Shown here: piece after piece, positions 27,919 through 37,548 of the stretch
How positions within the stretch are numbered: the first letter of the stretch is position 1
Layout of the letters: each line of letters opens with the position of its first letter
Assembly (NCBI GenBank): GCA_900547475.1
Contig: URGW01000005.1
Coordinates: forward strand, 69,293 to 133,292
Length of the DNA: 64,000 nucleotides
DNA from: an uncultured Clostridium sp.
GTDB taxonomy: Bacteria; Bacillota; Clostridia; Clostridiales; Clostridiaceae
Direction of reading: 5' to 3'
The notes under the pieces: generated by a model
What the model saw: only the letters and a program-made list of their open reading frames with translations
Databases searched by the model: none
What the model was told of the DNA's origin: nothing
Program-made: the position numbers and the translations under genes

Positions 27919-29718
27919 TTATTTTTTATATCCAAACTCAGGTATATTTCTCCATCTTTCACGTAATGAATGAGCTATCATTTTAGGTTTTCTTTCTCTC
28001 GTAAATATACCTTTTTTATTTCCTTGTACTCTAATAATTCCTTGGCTTGTTGCAAAATCTGCAAAATTCCATACTTGTTCACCAACAAAGTTTTTACATT
28101 TATCTACAACTTCATGATTTGCTTTGTAATATTCTACTTGATATTCTTCAGTAAACATAACTGGAACTGTATCATGCATACCAGCTACAGTATCAGCTCC
28201 ATATTCAGTAAACATTATAGGGGTATTAGGACATCTCTCCTCCCATCCCTTTAACTCATTATCTAACATTCTCTTAGCTTCTTCTAGGTCTCCCCCTGCT
28301 ACATACCATCCATAATATCTATTTAGGCATAATACATCTACTATATCTCCAACCTTACACTTATCAGGTGTAGACATTAAATAAGTAACTACAGTAACAG
28401 GTCTCTTTTGAGGATCTAACTCTTTTGTTAGTTTTATTAATGGTTCAAAATATTCCTTTGCTCCTTCAGAATCAGAATCTGGTTCATTTGCTACAGACCA
28501 CATTACAACACATGGATGATTTTTATCTCTTGCAACTAACTCTCTTAAAACTTGTTCATGAGCAGCTTTAGTTCCGATTTCCTTCCATGTATCTCTCTTA
28601 ACACTCTCACCAAAAAGACCAGTAGCCATAAAGTTTAAATGTACTCCAACTGCTGGAGTTTCATCTATTACTACTATTCCTTCCCTATCTGCTAATCTCA
28701 TTATCTCTTCTGAATAAGGATAGTGTGCAGTTCTAAATGAATTTGCTCCAATCCACTTCATTAAATTGAAATCTTTTATATTAACAGCTTCATTTATTCC
28801 TCTTCCATTTATATATGAATCCTCATGTTTACCAAATCCTTTAAAATAAAATGGCTTATTATTAATTAAGAACTTCCCTTCTTTGACTTCAACAGTTCTT
28901 ACCCCAAACTCTTCTAAATAAGTATCAACTATAGAATCATCCTTTATTAATTCCACCTTTAATCTATATAAATATGCATTCATAGGCTCCCATAGTTTAA
29001 CATTATCTATAGTAAGATTTCCATTGTTTCCTGTACCTTCTGAAACTATATTGTTATCTTCGTCAATTATTGATACTTTTATATTTCCTTCTCCAACAGT
29101 TTTTACTTCATAGTTAACATATCCAACACTTTCTTCAAAGTTAGTAACAATAGTTATATCTTCTACATAATTTTTGGGCGTTGTATATATTTTTACTGGT
29201 CTATGTATTCCAGCATAGTTAAAGAAATCAAAGTTAACTGCATTTTTTATAACTTTTTTTCCATTTATCTCTTCTTCTTTTACTAAACCTACTGGTAAAG
29301 TAGTTTCATCAATTATATTATTAACAGCAACTGTAAGTCTATTTTCTCCATCTCTCAATAAATTATTTATCTCAGCTTCAAAAGGTGTAAATCCACCCTT
29401 ATGTTCAACTAAAAATTCTCCATTTAAGTATACTTTTGCTTCATGTGTTGCTGATCCAAATCTTAATACTATTCTTTCATTAAGTAAATATTTAGGTATT
29501 ATAAAATTTCTTTCGTACCATACCCAGCCAACATGATCTCTTACTTCTTGACTTTCTATTAAGTCATTATATGATGCTGGAACGGCCATTTCTATAGTAT
29601 CTTTTAATGGTGACTTACTTAACTCCTCAGTTAAACCATAACCCTTATCTAATTTAAACTTCCATATTCCATTTAAATTTATTAATTGTCTTGACTCTGT
29701 AATTATTGGGTATAACAT
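27919..29718 (-). CDS. uidA: Beta-glucuronidase (GH2)
   Basis: 599 residues, cytosolic. Hydrolyses beta-D-glucuronides to release glucuronate. Sugar-binding and immunoglobulin-like domains precede the barrel. Acid/base E412 in VANEP, nucleophile E505 in FTEYGADT, and the carboxylate-recognising N-x-K motif in GNKKGIFTRERKPK are all present, so it is a true glucuronidase rather than a beta-galactosidase. A loop around residues 360-378 corresponds to the active-site loop seen in gut bacterial enzymes. Third gene after HAD and kdgK, with a GGAGGAGG site. Confidence 0.95.
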   Translation of the reverse strand: MLYPIITESRQLINLNGIWKFKLDKGYGLTEELSKSPLKDTIEMAVPASYNDLIESQEVRDHVGWVWYERNFIIPKYLLNERIVLRFGSATHEAKVYLNGEFLVEHKGGFTPFEAEINNLLRDGENRLTVAVNNIIDETTLPVGLVKEEEINGKKVIKNAVNFDFFNYAGIHRPVKIYTTPKNYVEDITIVTNFEESVGYVNYEVKTVGEGNIKVSIIDEDNNIVSEGTGNNGNLTIDNVKLWEPMNAYLYRLKVELIKDDSIVDTYLEEFGVRTVEVKEGKFLINNKPFYFKGFGKHEDSYINGRGINEAVNIKDFNLMKWIGANSFRTAHYPYSEEIMRLADREGIVVIDETPAVGVHLNFMATGLFGESVKRDTWKEIGTKAAHEQVLRELVARDKNHPCVVMWSVANEPDSDSEGAKEYFEPLIKLTKELDPQKRPVTVVTYLMSTPDKCKVGDIVDVLCLNRYYGWYVAGGDLEEAKRMLDNELKGWEERCPNTPIMFTEYGADTVAGMHDTVPVMFTEEYQVEYYKANHEVVDKCKNFVGEQVWNFADFATSQGIIRVQGNKKGIFTRERKPKMIAHSLRERWRNIPEFGYKK

Positions 29719-29768
29719 AAATCCTCCTCCTAAAATATAATATTTATAATTTATTAAATACTCATATA

Positions 29769-30794
29769 CTATCTTTTTACATTACATAATCCATTATTTA
29801 TAAATGAATTAATTGTATCTTCATCAATAATATTTATATCTCCTATTATTGAGTGTTTTAAAGAACTTGCACAAGTTCCAAACTCTATAATTCTTTCATT
29901 TGCCATTTCATTTAAAATTCCATGAAGTATTCCTGCAGTGAAAGCGTCTCCTCCACCTACTCTATCTAATATATCAAATGTATATGAATTTGACTTAAAA
30001 AGCTCATTTCCATTAAATAAATATCCTTGTAAAGTATTATTGTTTATTGAGTTTACAGTTCTTTTAGTGCATGCAGCATATTTTAAATTAGGGTATTTTT
30101 CAAATAGATTTTTATAATGATACTTTAATTTTTCCTCAAATTCTAAATTAATATCATCAAACTTTAATATATTTACCATGTCCAAATATCCTAAAAAAGC
30201 AAAATCTATATATGGTAATATTTCCTCTAATACTTCTTTAGCCTCATATATAGACCATAACTTTGATCTATAATTAGAATCATAAGAAACTAATATTCCC
30301 TGTTTTTTGCACTCTTTAACAATATCTATTATTAATTCTTTTAAATTATTGCTTAATGCTGGAGTTATTCCTGATAAATGTACTAACCCAACACCATTCA
30401 ACATATTTTTTATATTAAATTCCTTTTTTTCTGCCATAGATATTGCTGAATATTTTCTGTCATATATGACCTCAGTACTTCTAAGTCCATGTCCAATTTC
30501 CGAATAATAAATTCCTAATCTACCATCCCCTAAAATAATATCGTTTACATCAACATTATAACTTCTAAATTTACTTATTACTTTTTTCCCTAAATAATTA
30601 TCTGGAAGTTTAGTTATAAACTTAGTGTTATGTCCTAATATAGCAAGACTTGCTATTACATTTGCTTCTCCCCCAGAATATACAGCCTCAAAAGAATTTG
30701 CCTGTATTATCTTTTGATTATTAGGAGGAGTAAGCCTTAACATTATTTCACCAAAACCTAATACTTTTTTGCTTTTGAATCCTAAATCCTTCAC
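29769..30794 (-). CDS. kdgK: PfkB-family sugar kinase, probable 2-keto-3-deoxygluconate kinase
   Basis: 341 residues. PfkB/ribokinase fold: GEIMLRLTPP near the N-terminus, SGGEANVIASLA, and the C-terminal DRVGGGDAFTAGILHG motif with the catalytic aspartate. Phosphorylates KDG to KDPG, the only missing step between UxuA and KdgA in the cluster, which supports the specific name. Start is GTG (30794) behind GGATGGGG. Confidence 0.88.
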   Translation of the reverse strand: MKDLGFKSKKVLGFGEIMLRLTPPNNQKIIQANSFEAVYSGGEANVIASLAILGHNTKFITKLPDNYLGKKVISKFRSYNVDVNDIILGDGRLGIYYSEIGHGLRSTEVIYDRKYSAISMAEKKEFNIKNMLNGVGLVHLSGITPALSNNLKELIIDIVKECKKQGILVSYDSNYRSKLWSIYEAKEVLEEILPYIDFAFLGYLDMVNILKFDDINLEFEEKLKYHYKNLFEKYPNLKYAACTKRTVNSINNNTLQGYLFNGNELFKSNSYTFDILDRVGGGDAFTAGILHGILNEMANERIIEFGTCASSLKHSIIGDINIIDEDTINSFINNGLCNVKR

Positions 30795-30827
30795 TTAAAC
30801 CCCATCCTTACTTAAATTCTATAAGTT

Positions 30828-31673
30828 CTATTTAGATAAATTTGATTTAAATTCATCTATAACCTTTTCTTGATATTCTCCAACAAATAAATTATTAGTA
30901 AATTTATTTAAAACCTCTTTAGTAAATCTATTCCATGATTCTTTTTCTTTTCTAACCATTATTGGATAAAATAAAACTTCATTTTCTTCAGCTGCCTTAA
31001 GATCACCTAAAGCATCACCAACCATTAATACATTTGTTTTATTATACCCCTTTTCCATAAGCTTATTTATACAATAAGCCTTCGATCCAATATTTTGAGT
31101 TAAAACTATATCAACACTTTCTAAAAGACCATGCTTACTCCACTCATCTAGAACTGCTTTTTCATTTGCAGATGATACTATTGCTATATCAGCTATATTT
31201 CTAGCTTCTAATATTGCTTCTTTTACTCCTTCAAATGGACATTTTTCATTATCGCTTAATAAATCAATTGATTTATTTACAGACTTAGACCATTCTAAAG
31301 CCTTTTTTAAACAAATATTATTTACTTTTTCTATTTCAAGTTCTAGAGCTTCATTTGAAAGTTCTTTAGTTTCTTCAGTCCATTTTATAAACTCATCTAA
31401 TCCTTCAATTTTTATATATTTATCATTAATTTCTGTAAGAGCTACTGCTAACCCTTTGAATCTATTTATTCCTCTTGTTAATGTATAAAGATTAACTTCA
31501 TTCCAGCTTTCTAATATAGGCTCTCTCCATTCTTCAAGATTCCACTCTGTTACCATACATGGTCCAAAACACTTTATATGTTTTATATCCATAGTATCTA
31601 TGGCACATCCATCAGAGTCTATACAGATAAGAAAATCTTTTTGTTTATTGAATTGTTCTAAAATATTACTCAT
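30828..31673 (-). CDS. HAD-superfamily hydrolase in the glucuronide operon
   Basis: 281 residues. Motif I CIDSDGCAIDTMD near residue 17, motif II IAIVSSAN, motif III lysine region (GSKAYCINKLMEKG) and motif IV VLMVGDALGDLKAAEE. The second motif I acid is replaced: DSDG rather than DxD plus G is still compatible with phosphatase activity. A large cap lies between motifs I and II. First gene of the HAD-kdgK-uidA operon, directly under GntR control by prediction. Substrate unknown; removal of a dead-end sugar phosphate is possible. Confidence 0.8.
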   Translation of the reverse strand: MSNILEQFNKQKDFLICIDSDGCAIDTMDIKHIKCFGPCMVTEWNLEEWREPILESWNEVNLYTLTRGINRFKGLAVALTEINDKYIKIEGLDEFIKWTEETKELSNEALELEIEKVNNICLKKALEWSKSVNKSIDLLSDNEKCPFEGVKEAILEARNIADIAIVSSANEKAVLDEWSKHGLLESVDIVLTQNIGSKAYCINKLMEKGYNKTNVLMVGDALGDLKAAEENEVLFYPIMVRKEKESWNRFTKEVLNKFTNNLFVGEYQEKVIDEFKSNLSK

Positions 31674-31714
31674 TTCTCTTTCACCTACTATTAGTTATTT
31701 AAATATTTAATATT

Positions 31715-31797
31715 GTTAGTGTTAATGCTATTATGGGATATTAATTTAGGTAAATGGTGTAAGTTATTGATATCTATCTATTTGCATTAACACTAAC
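31715..31797 (-). promoter_or_regulatory. 14-bp inverted repeat in the HAD-kdgK-uidA leader
   Basis: GTTAGTGTTAATGC (31715-31728) and its exact complement (31784-31797) flank a 55-base loop in the 5' leader, between the predicted promoter and the HAD start. No T-run follows, so not a simple terminator. It could be a structured leader or a second protein-binding site. Confidence 0.55.
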
Positions 31798-31837
31798 TTA
31801 TAAAATAGCTTTTAACAATAAATTTTAATAGCTCCTA

Positions 31838-31871
31838 CTAGTATACTAGCATATTAGTATTCTCTTTTCAA
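31838..31871 (-). promoter_or_regulatory. Promoter and perfect GntR operator of HAD-kdgK-uidA
   Basis: Minus-strand TTGAAA (31871-31866), 17-base spacer, TAGTAT (31848-31843). The perfect 12-bp palindrome CTAGTATACTAG (31838-31849) covers the -10 box. Confidence 0.7.
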
Positions 31872-31924
31872 TATAATTTCAATTTTTTTCAATTATTGTA
31901 GATAAAAAAATACAAGTAAATATC

Positions 31925-32842
31925 TTATTTATATCTACTTGTATTTTTTAAACTCTTATATTTCCATACTATTCTAATTTTTAAATTTTCATTATCTAAT
32001 TTTGCTGTTATATTATATCCTAACTTTTCTACCAATACCTTTGTTATATAAAGGCCTAAACCAGTATTTCTATCACTTCTAGCTTTATCCACAGTATAAA
32101 ATCTATCAAATAATTTATCCACATTTTCTTCTGTTAATCCTGTTACTTTATTAGTAAAATCTGTTATTATTGAATCATTTTCTTGTTTTAAAGTAATTTT
32201 TACATAGTTTTCACCATGCTTAATCATATTCCCTATTAAATTAGAAAAAATCCTATTAATAGCTCCATCATCAGATATAATTTCCTCAATTCCCTCTTCA
32301 ATTTCAATAACCGGTTCAATATTGTTATTTATAAAGTCATTATAGAATGTTACTATATTTTCACATAATATATTACTTAAATTAACCTTCTTGTAATTAA
32401 AATTATATTCATTTCCTTCTATTCTTGATAAATCATAAAAACTACTAATAAGCTGTTGCAAAGATTTTGTTCTTTTTTCTACTATCTCCATATATTCTTT
32501 TTTATCAGACTCTGATGCTTTTTCTGATTTTATCATTTGTAAATATCCAATTATAGATGTTAATGGAGTTCTTAAATCATGAGACATATTTAATATACTT
32601 GCTCGTAATTCCTCTTCATTTTTCTTCTTTTCTGCTAAAACTTTTTGCTTTAAATCAAATATTAAGTTTATATTTTCAACTAAATTCTCAAAATCCTTAT
32701 CTACAGATTTTGTTTTTATATTTAAATAGTCATCTAAATTATTGACAATCTCATTGTTTATTCTTCTAAACTCTATCTTATATCCTATAATGATAGAAAC
32801 TAAAACAATAATTACTGCTATTAAAACACATATTACTTCCAT
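31925..32842 (-). CDS. Sensor histidine kinase
   Basis: 305 residues from ATG 32842 (MEVICVLIAV), which has GAGGAGGG upstream. One N-terminal membrane segment and no large extracellular sensor, as in intramembrane-sensing kinases of Gram-positive ABC/antimicrobial-peptide systems. HisKA motif MSHDLRTPLTSIIGYLQ with H88, N-box NLIGNMIKHG and G-box RNTGLGLYI. No response regulator is adjacent; the nearest is 6 kb upstream at 38770. Pairing with that regulator is an inference. Confidence 0.9.
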   Translation of the reverse strand: MEVICVLIAVIIVLVSIIIGYKIEFRRINNEIVNNLDDYLNIKTKSVDKDFENLVENINLIFDLKQKVLAEKKKNEEELRASILNMSHDLRTPLTSIIGYLQMIKSEKASESDKKEYMEIVEKRTKSLQQLISSFYDLSRIEGNEYNFNYKKVNLSNILCENIVTFYNDFINNNIEPVIEIEEGIEEIISDDGAINRIFSNLIGNMIKHGENYVKITLKQENDSIITDFTNKVTGLTEENVDKLFDRFYTVDKARSDRNTGLGLYITKVLVEKLGYNITAKLDNENLKIRIVWKYKSLKNTSRYK

Positions 32843-32890
32843 ATTCCCTCCTCTTCTAAACAAACTTTTCACTAATATTTTCTAACATAT

Positions 32891-32918
32891 ATTATATTCC
32901 ATATATTAAATATTTCAA
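32891..32918 (-). promoter_or_regulatory. Promoter of the histidine kinase gene
   Basis: Minus-strand TTGAAA (32918-32913), 16-base spacer, TATAAT (32896-32891), about 50 bases before the start codon. It implies expression separate from the upstream ABC operon. Confidence 0.6.
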
Positions 32919-32935
32919 ATAATTCATAAATATAA

Positions 32936-32985
32936 GAAAATTACCCCCGAAATACATCCAATATTTGTATGAACCTCAGAGGTAA
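32936..32985 (-). terminator. Terminator of the ABC transporter operon
   Basis: 10-bp stem TTACCTCTGA with TCGGGGGTAA (including G-U pairs), then TTTTCTTAT on the minus strand, just after the permease stop at 32991. Confidence 0.65.
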
Positions 32986-32990
32986 CTTGT

Positions 32991-34607
32991 CTATAATCTA
33001 TTAAACTTTTTACTACCTATATTATCTAATACTTTAATTAAAACAAATAATGTTATTAAAAATAAAATTAACACTACAGTTAAAATAATCATAATATTGG
33101 TAACATTAAATATTTTAACTAATGCAACTGATATACCTACCATTACTAATGCTAATATCAATACTCCTAAAATATTAATCATTACACTTGCACTTTGTTT
33201 TACTACTGTGGTTGGATTTGTCCATTCCATTTTAGGAAAACATAAATTAATTATTAACCCTAATATTGCTGATACAATTGAAAATACTATACTTATTACT
33301 AAATTAAATATTAAATACTTAATCTCAAACTTTAATCCTATATAAAATATAATATTTGCTATAACTGCTGCTGGAATTGTTATTATTAAATTAGTTATTA
33401 TTTTTCCTTTGAATATATCATTAGGTTCTATTGGTGAAGATTTTAATATCCATAATCTATTTCCTTCTAATGATATAGATGAATTTGTTGTGCAAGATAT
33501 CCCTATAGTAAAAACTAACATAACTAATATCGCTATAGGAATCATATTTGCTATTTCAGGATATCCTAATATCTCAATTAATGTTTCCTTACTTACAAAT
33601 AAAGTAGCTATAGATGCTGCAACTAATAAAAGCATTCCAACTGCTGTATTCATAACATAGATAGGTGTTGCAAAGTATCTTCTTAATTCTTGCATAACTA
33701 AAGCTTTTGTTATGCTACTTATCTCTAATTTTTTAACTTTATAATTTGCTTTCTTATAACTTTCTGATAGTTTTCCATTTATAGTTTTAAAGGTCTTACT
33801 AAATACTATTATAAATATTACAAATGGAATTATTGATATACCTATAAATTTTAATAAATTAACTACATCATAATTTACTAATGCTTCTTTTAAATACATT
33901 GCAGGTGGATATATGCTAGATACCCCTTTTACTATTGAATCGCTATTTGCAATAAATACATTAATATAATTTTGCATATTCATTGAAACTAACATAATTA
34001 ATACAAATGCTATCATTCCAACAACTATAGTTGCAATATTTTTATGCTTAAATCTTGATGATATAAATGTTATAATTATTGCTATTATTGATGCTGCTAT
34101 TATTGGAATCATCGGTATAAATATTAATGCTATTGCTAATATAATGAAAAAAATCCATGATAAACTTCTATTATAATTAAAATACACTATTGATGCTGGT
34201 ATTATTATAAGTGCTGTTTCTACATAGCTTATAGACATTAAACTTAATATTTTGCTAGTTAATATTGTACTATTCTTAATAGGCAAAGACATTAATAAAT
34301 CATAATCTTTAAAACTAAATAATGTTCCTTGTGCTTTGTAAATTGACATTATAAAACTTAAAATACAAGAAAATAATATAGCAACTATTAATATTAAATC
34401 TAAATATCCCATTGGTTTTAACACTATAGCTAATGCAATTGAATATAGAGTTGACATAAAACATATTACTGTAGCTATTAATAATAATGTTACTGTAGTA
34501 ATAAGTAACTTCTTTTTTTCTTTAGAATTGTCTATTCCTTTAGATAAAGAATTAATACCTGCACTATTTATAAATGAATTTTTTAATAAAATAAATAAAC
34601 TACTCAT
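32991..34607 (-). CDS. ABC transporter permease, large multi-pass
   Basis: About 538 residues with roughly 12 hydrophobic segments and short basic loops, typical of two-domain ABC-2-like permeases in Firmicutes. The ATG at 34607 overlaps the end of the ATPase gene (TAATG context) with GGAG upstream; a TTG two codons earlier is an alternative. Overlap with the ATPase shows they form one transporter. Substrate unknown. Confidence 0.82.
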   Translation of the reverse strand: MSSLFILLKNSFINSAGINSLSKGIDNSKEKKKLLITTVTLLLIATVICFMSTLYSIALAIVLKPMGYLDLILIVAILFSCILSFIMSIYKAQGTLFSFKDYDLLMSLPIKNSTILTSKILSLMSISYVETALIIIPASIVYFNYNRSLSWIFFIILAIALIFIPMIPIIAASIIAIIITFISSRFKHKNIATIVVGMIAFVLIMLVSMNMQNYINVFIANSDSIVKGVSSIYPPAMYLKEALVNYDVVNLLKFIGISIIPFVIFIIVFSKTFKTINGKLSESYKKANYKVKKLEISSITKALVMQELRRYFATPIYVMNTAVGMLLLVAASIATLFVSKETLIEILGYPEIANMIPIAILVMLVFTIGISCTTNSSISLEGNRLWILKSSPIEPNDIFKGKIITNLIITIPAAVIANIIFYIGLKFEIKYLIFNLVISIVFSIVSAILGLIINLCFPKMEWTNPTTVVKQSASVMINILGVLILALVMVGISVALVKIFNVTNIMIILTVVLILFLITLFVLIKVLDNIGSKKFNRL

Positions 34608-35313
34608 TACCAATCAACTCCATAAATACATTTTCTAATGTACTATTTCCTTTAACCTCTTCTATCTCCCCCATTGCAACTATTTTTCCACCTTTTATAA
34701 TTGCAATCTTATCACATAATTTTTCTGCTACTTCTAATACATGAGTTGAGAAGAATATAGAACTCCCTTCATTACAAATCTCCCTCATTATCTCTTTCAG
34801 TGTATGAGCTGCCTTAGGATCTAACCCAACAAATGGTTCATCAAGTATTAACAATTTTGGTTTATGAATTAATGCTGATATTACTGCAAGCTTTTGTTTC
34901 ATTCCATGTGAATATGAAGATATTAAATCACCTAAATATTTAGTTAATTCTAGCTTATCTCCATAATACTTAATTAATTCTTCCCTTTGCTCTTTACTTA
35001 CTTTATAAATATCTGCTATAAAGCTTAAATATTGAATTCCTGTTAAAGCTTCATAAAGATCTGGATTGTCTGGAATATATGCCATCACTTTTTTACAATC
35101 AATAGAATTCTTTTTTATAGATGTTCCATTAATAATAATGTCTCCTTCTGAAAACTGTAAAATTCCAACTATAGACTTAATAGTAGTTGTCTTTCCTGCA
35201 CCATTATGTCCTATAAATCCAAATATCTCTCCACTATTAACTGTTAATGATATATTATCAACTGCTTTTTTACCTTTTGAATATTCCTTTGAAAAATTCT
35301 TAATTTCTAACAT
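34600..35313 (-). CDS. ABC transporter ATP-binding protein
   Basis: 237 residues. Walker A GHNGAGKTT, Q-loop, signature SYSHGMKQKLA, Walker B LLILDEPFVGLDP and the H-loop STHVLE. Resembles ATPases of the BcrA/CcmA type. Overlaps the permease gene downstream. Good GAGGAGAGG site. Confidence 0.92.
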   Translation of the reverse strand: MLEIKNFSKEYSKGKKAVDNISLTVNSGEIFGFIGHNGAGKTTTIKSIVGILQFSEGDIIINGTSIKKNSIDCKKVMAYIPDNPDLYEALTGIQYLSFIADIYKVSKEQREELIKYYGDKLELTKYLGDLISSYSHGMKQKLAVISALIHKPKLLILDEPFVGLDPKAAHTLKEIMREICNEGSSIFFSTHVLEVAEKLCDKIAIIKGGKIVAMGEIEEVKGNSTLENVFMELIGNE

Positions 35314-35352
35314 GATACCCTCTCCTCGCTTATTACCATTTTTATAATAGTT

Positions 35353-35646
35353 TTATAAATTTGAGACTAATGTGAAAATTTGAATAACTAAAGCTACTAA
35401 TGCTAAAATTATATGTCTTTTTATTTCTGCAGACTCACCATTTCTATTTGGTAAAAATCCTAACCCATATATCCCAAATGGTATAATAATAGCTATTGCC
35501 TTTGGCATATAATTTTGTAATTCACCACTAACTGAAATCTGCATTCCTACTTTATTAGGTAATATAATAAATGATATAATTCCTAAAATAAATATAACTA
35601 TCCCAATTCCTAATTTAATACTCTTTTCTAATTTAATATTGATCAT
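35353..35646 (-). CDS. Small membrane protein, DUF1648/SdpI-like
   Basis: 97 residues with three hydrophobic segments (about 11-29, 48-61, 76-95). The stretch LPNKVGMQISVSGE resembles the DUF1648 signature LPxxVPxHxxxxGE found in SdpI-type immunity proteins. It lies between the two ABC modules, in the same direction, which fits an immunity or accessory role, but the sequence is too short for certainty. Weak ribosome binding site. Confidence 0.65.
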   Translation of the reverse strand: MINIKLEKSIKLGIGIVIFILGIISFIILPNKVGMQISVSGELQNYMPKAIAIIIPFGIYGLGFLPNRNGESAEIKRHIILALVALVIQIFTLVSNL

Positions 35647-35666
35647 ATTTAATCTACTAACCTTTC

Positions 35667-36548
35667 TTATTTAATATCTTGAGCCTTGAATATTCTTATT
35701 CCCGCAAATAGTGAAATTGTTATTGTTACTACTGAAATTATTAACGATCTAAATAAATCTCCATTTCCAGCCTTAATTGAAGTTGCTAACGCTGAATTAT
35801 AAAATGGTAACACTTCATAAACTCTATCAAACCAAGGATATATTCCATATAAAAATCCTGCAAATGTCGGAACTCCTATAAATATTGCTACCGTTATTCC
35901 AATTGTAGCTCCATTACTTTTCACTAATGTTGCTATAACCATTGCTATTGCAGCTACTGCTGAACTAGCTACTACTGATGATATAAATGTTTTTATCATT
36001 CCTAATAATTGTGAAAATTCAAATGTTTGACCCCATCCATTTATAATAGTTACTACTATTGTTGGTAGTATAGCTATAACTACTAAAATTATTGCAATTG
36101 CTACAACTATAGCTGTAAATTTTGCTAGATAAAACTCTTCTCTTCTTTTACCATAAGCTAAGAAGTTCTTGATTGTACCTTGAGAATATTCTTTTGCCAT
36201 TAATGCTGCTACTAATATTCCTATTAATATTTCTATAACACCTGAACCAAAGGAAGAATGATATACTTCTAGTGCTGTTGGATTCATCATATCTTTAGCT
36301 TGCAAATTAACTCCTAATTGACCTGGAATTACTATTGCATCACTGTCTGAAATATTTGTCATTTGTTCAATAAACATTTGTTTTTGATCTTCTGGTAGAT
36401 TTCCTAAACTATCATTAAGTATTTGTTCAAAAACTGATGAGCACATAAATATCATTATCGTAGACAATAAAATTCCAACAAATATTAATACCTTAAATGT
36501 TCTATTTTTAAATAATTTATATAATTCTGCTTGTATAGCTTTAAGCAT
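35667..36548 (-). CDS. ABC-2 family transporter permease
   Basis: 293 residues, six hydrophobic segments with a long extracellular loop after the first (about 40-100). KEYSQGTIKNFLAYGKRREEFYLAK is the typical cytosolic element (about residues 123-147) of bacitracin/lantibiotic-type permeases (BcrB/LanE/NatB). Its ATG overlaps the end of the ATPase gene by 8 bases, so the two form a unit. Confidence 0.85.
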   Translation of the reverse strand: MLKAIQAELYKLFKNRTFKVLIFVGILLSTIMIFMCSSVFEQILNDSLGNLPEDQKQMFIEQMTNISDSDAIVIPGQLGVNLQAKDMMNPTALEVYHSSFGSGVIEILIGILVAALMAKEYSQGTIKNFLAYGKRREEFYLAKFTAIVVAIAIILVVIAILPTIVVTIINGWGQTFEFSQLLGMIKTFISSVVASSAVAAIAMVIATLVKSNGATIGITVAIFIGVPTFAGFLYGIYPWFDRVYEVLPFYNSALATSIKAGNGDLFRSLIISVVTITISLFAGIRIFKAQDIK

Positions 36549-37464
36549 TTAAAACACCTCCAACTGTATTCATAAAGTATTCTTCTAAATTTTCTCCCTT
36601 AACACTTATACTTTCAACAATAACACCAGACTTTGAAAGTATTGAATTTACCTCTCCAACATTCTCTAAATTAGAGAATACCTTTATCTTTTTATCTTCT
36701 AAGACCTCATAATCACTTATTCCTAACTCTCTTTCTAATAAAGTTACTGATCTAGCTGTGTCATCAACCCTTAACTCTATATATTGTCTACATTTTTCTA
36801 CTAGTTCCTCTGCTGTTATTTCTTCAATTAGCTTCCCATTTGATATTATTCCATAAGTTGTTGCAAGCTCTGATAATTCACTTAATATATGACTTGATAT
36901 TAATATTGTCATGTCTTTTTCTTTATTTATCTTCTTTAATAACTCTCTTATTTCAACTATTCCCATAGGATCAAGTCCATTTATAGGTTCATCTAGTATA
37001 AGTAGTTTAGGATTTCCTATTAATGCATTTGCAATTCCTAATCTTTGTCTCATTCCTAAAGAAAAATTTTTAACCTTTTTCTTTTCAACATCTTTTAATC
37101 CAACTAACTCTAATACTTCATCTATACACCTTTTACCTGGTATATTTCTTACTAATCTAGAAACCTCTAAATTTTCTCTTGCTGTCATATTAGTATAAAA
37201 TGAAGGAGTTTCAATTAAACTTCCAACCATTGTTCTAGCTTTATTTAATTCATTTTCTCCACTAACTCCTAGAAGTTCTATATCTCCACTACTTTTATGA
37301 ATTAATCCTGTGATAAGTCTAATTAATGTTGTTTTACCAGCTCCATTTTGACCTATAAATCCATATATTTCACCTTTTTTAATTGTCATATTAACATTAT
37401 TTACTGCTAATTGATTTCCATATTTCTTAGTAACATTATAAGTTTTTAAAATAACTTCATTCAT
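36541..37464 (-). CDS. ABC transporter ATP-binding protein, bacitracin/lantibiotic type
   Basis: About 307 residues. Walker A GQNGAGKTTLIR, signature FSLGMRQRLGIA, Walker B LLILDEPINGLDP, H-loop ISSHILSE, and a C-terminal extension (about 220-305) as in BcrA/NatA. I prefer the ATG at 37464 because GGGGGT is 8 bases upstream; the first ATG at 37470 is too close to it. First gene of the five-gene ABC operon, preceded by four 11-bp direct repeats. Probably confers resistance to a cell-envelope peptide; inferred from family. Confidence 0.9.
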   Translation of the reverse strand: MNEVILKTYNVTKKYGNQLAVNNVNMTIKKGEIYGFIGQNGAGKTTLIRLITGLIHKSSGDIELLGVSGENELNKARTMVGSLIETPSFYTNMTARENLEVSRLVRNIPGKRCIDEVLELVGLKDVEKKKVKNFSLGMRQRLGIANALIGNPKLLILDEPINGLDPMGIVEIRELLKKINKEKDMTILISSHILSELSELATTYGIISNGKLIEEITAEELVEKCRQYIELRVDDTARSVTLLERELGISDYEVLEDKKIKVFSNLENVGEVNSILSKSGVIVESISVKGENLEEYFMNTVGGVLNA

Positions 37465-37548
37465 ATTCATTTACCCCCTTGATAAAACTCTCTATTGTCT
37501 CTTAGTTATTTTTTATTTAATATCTTAAATTAATTTTATTGTATATTT

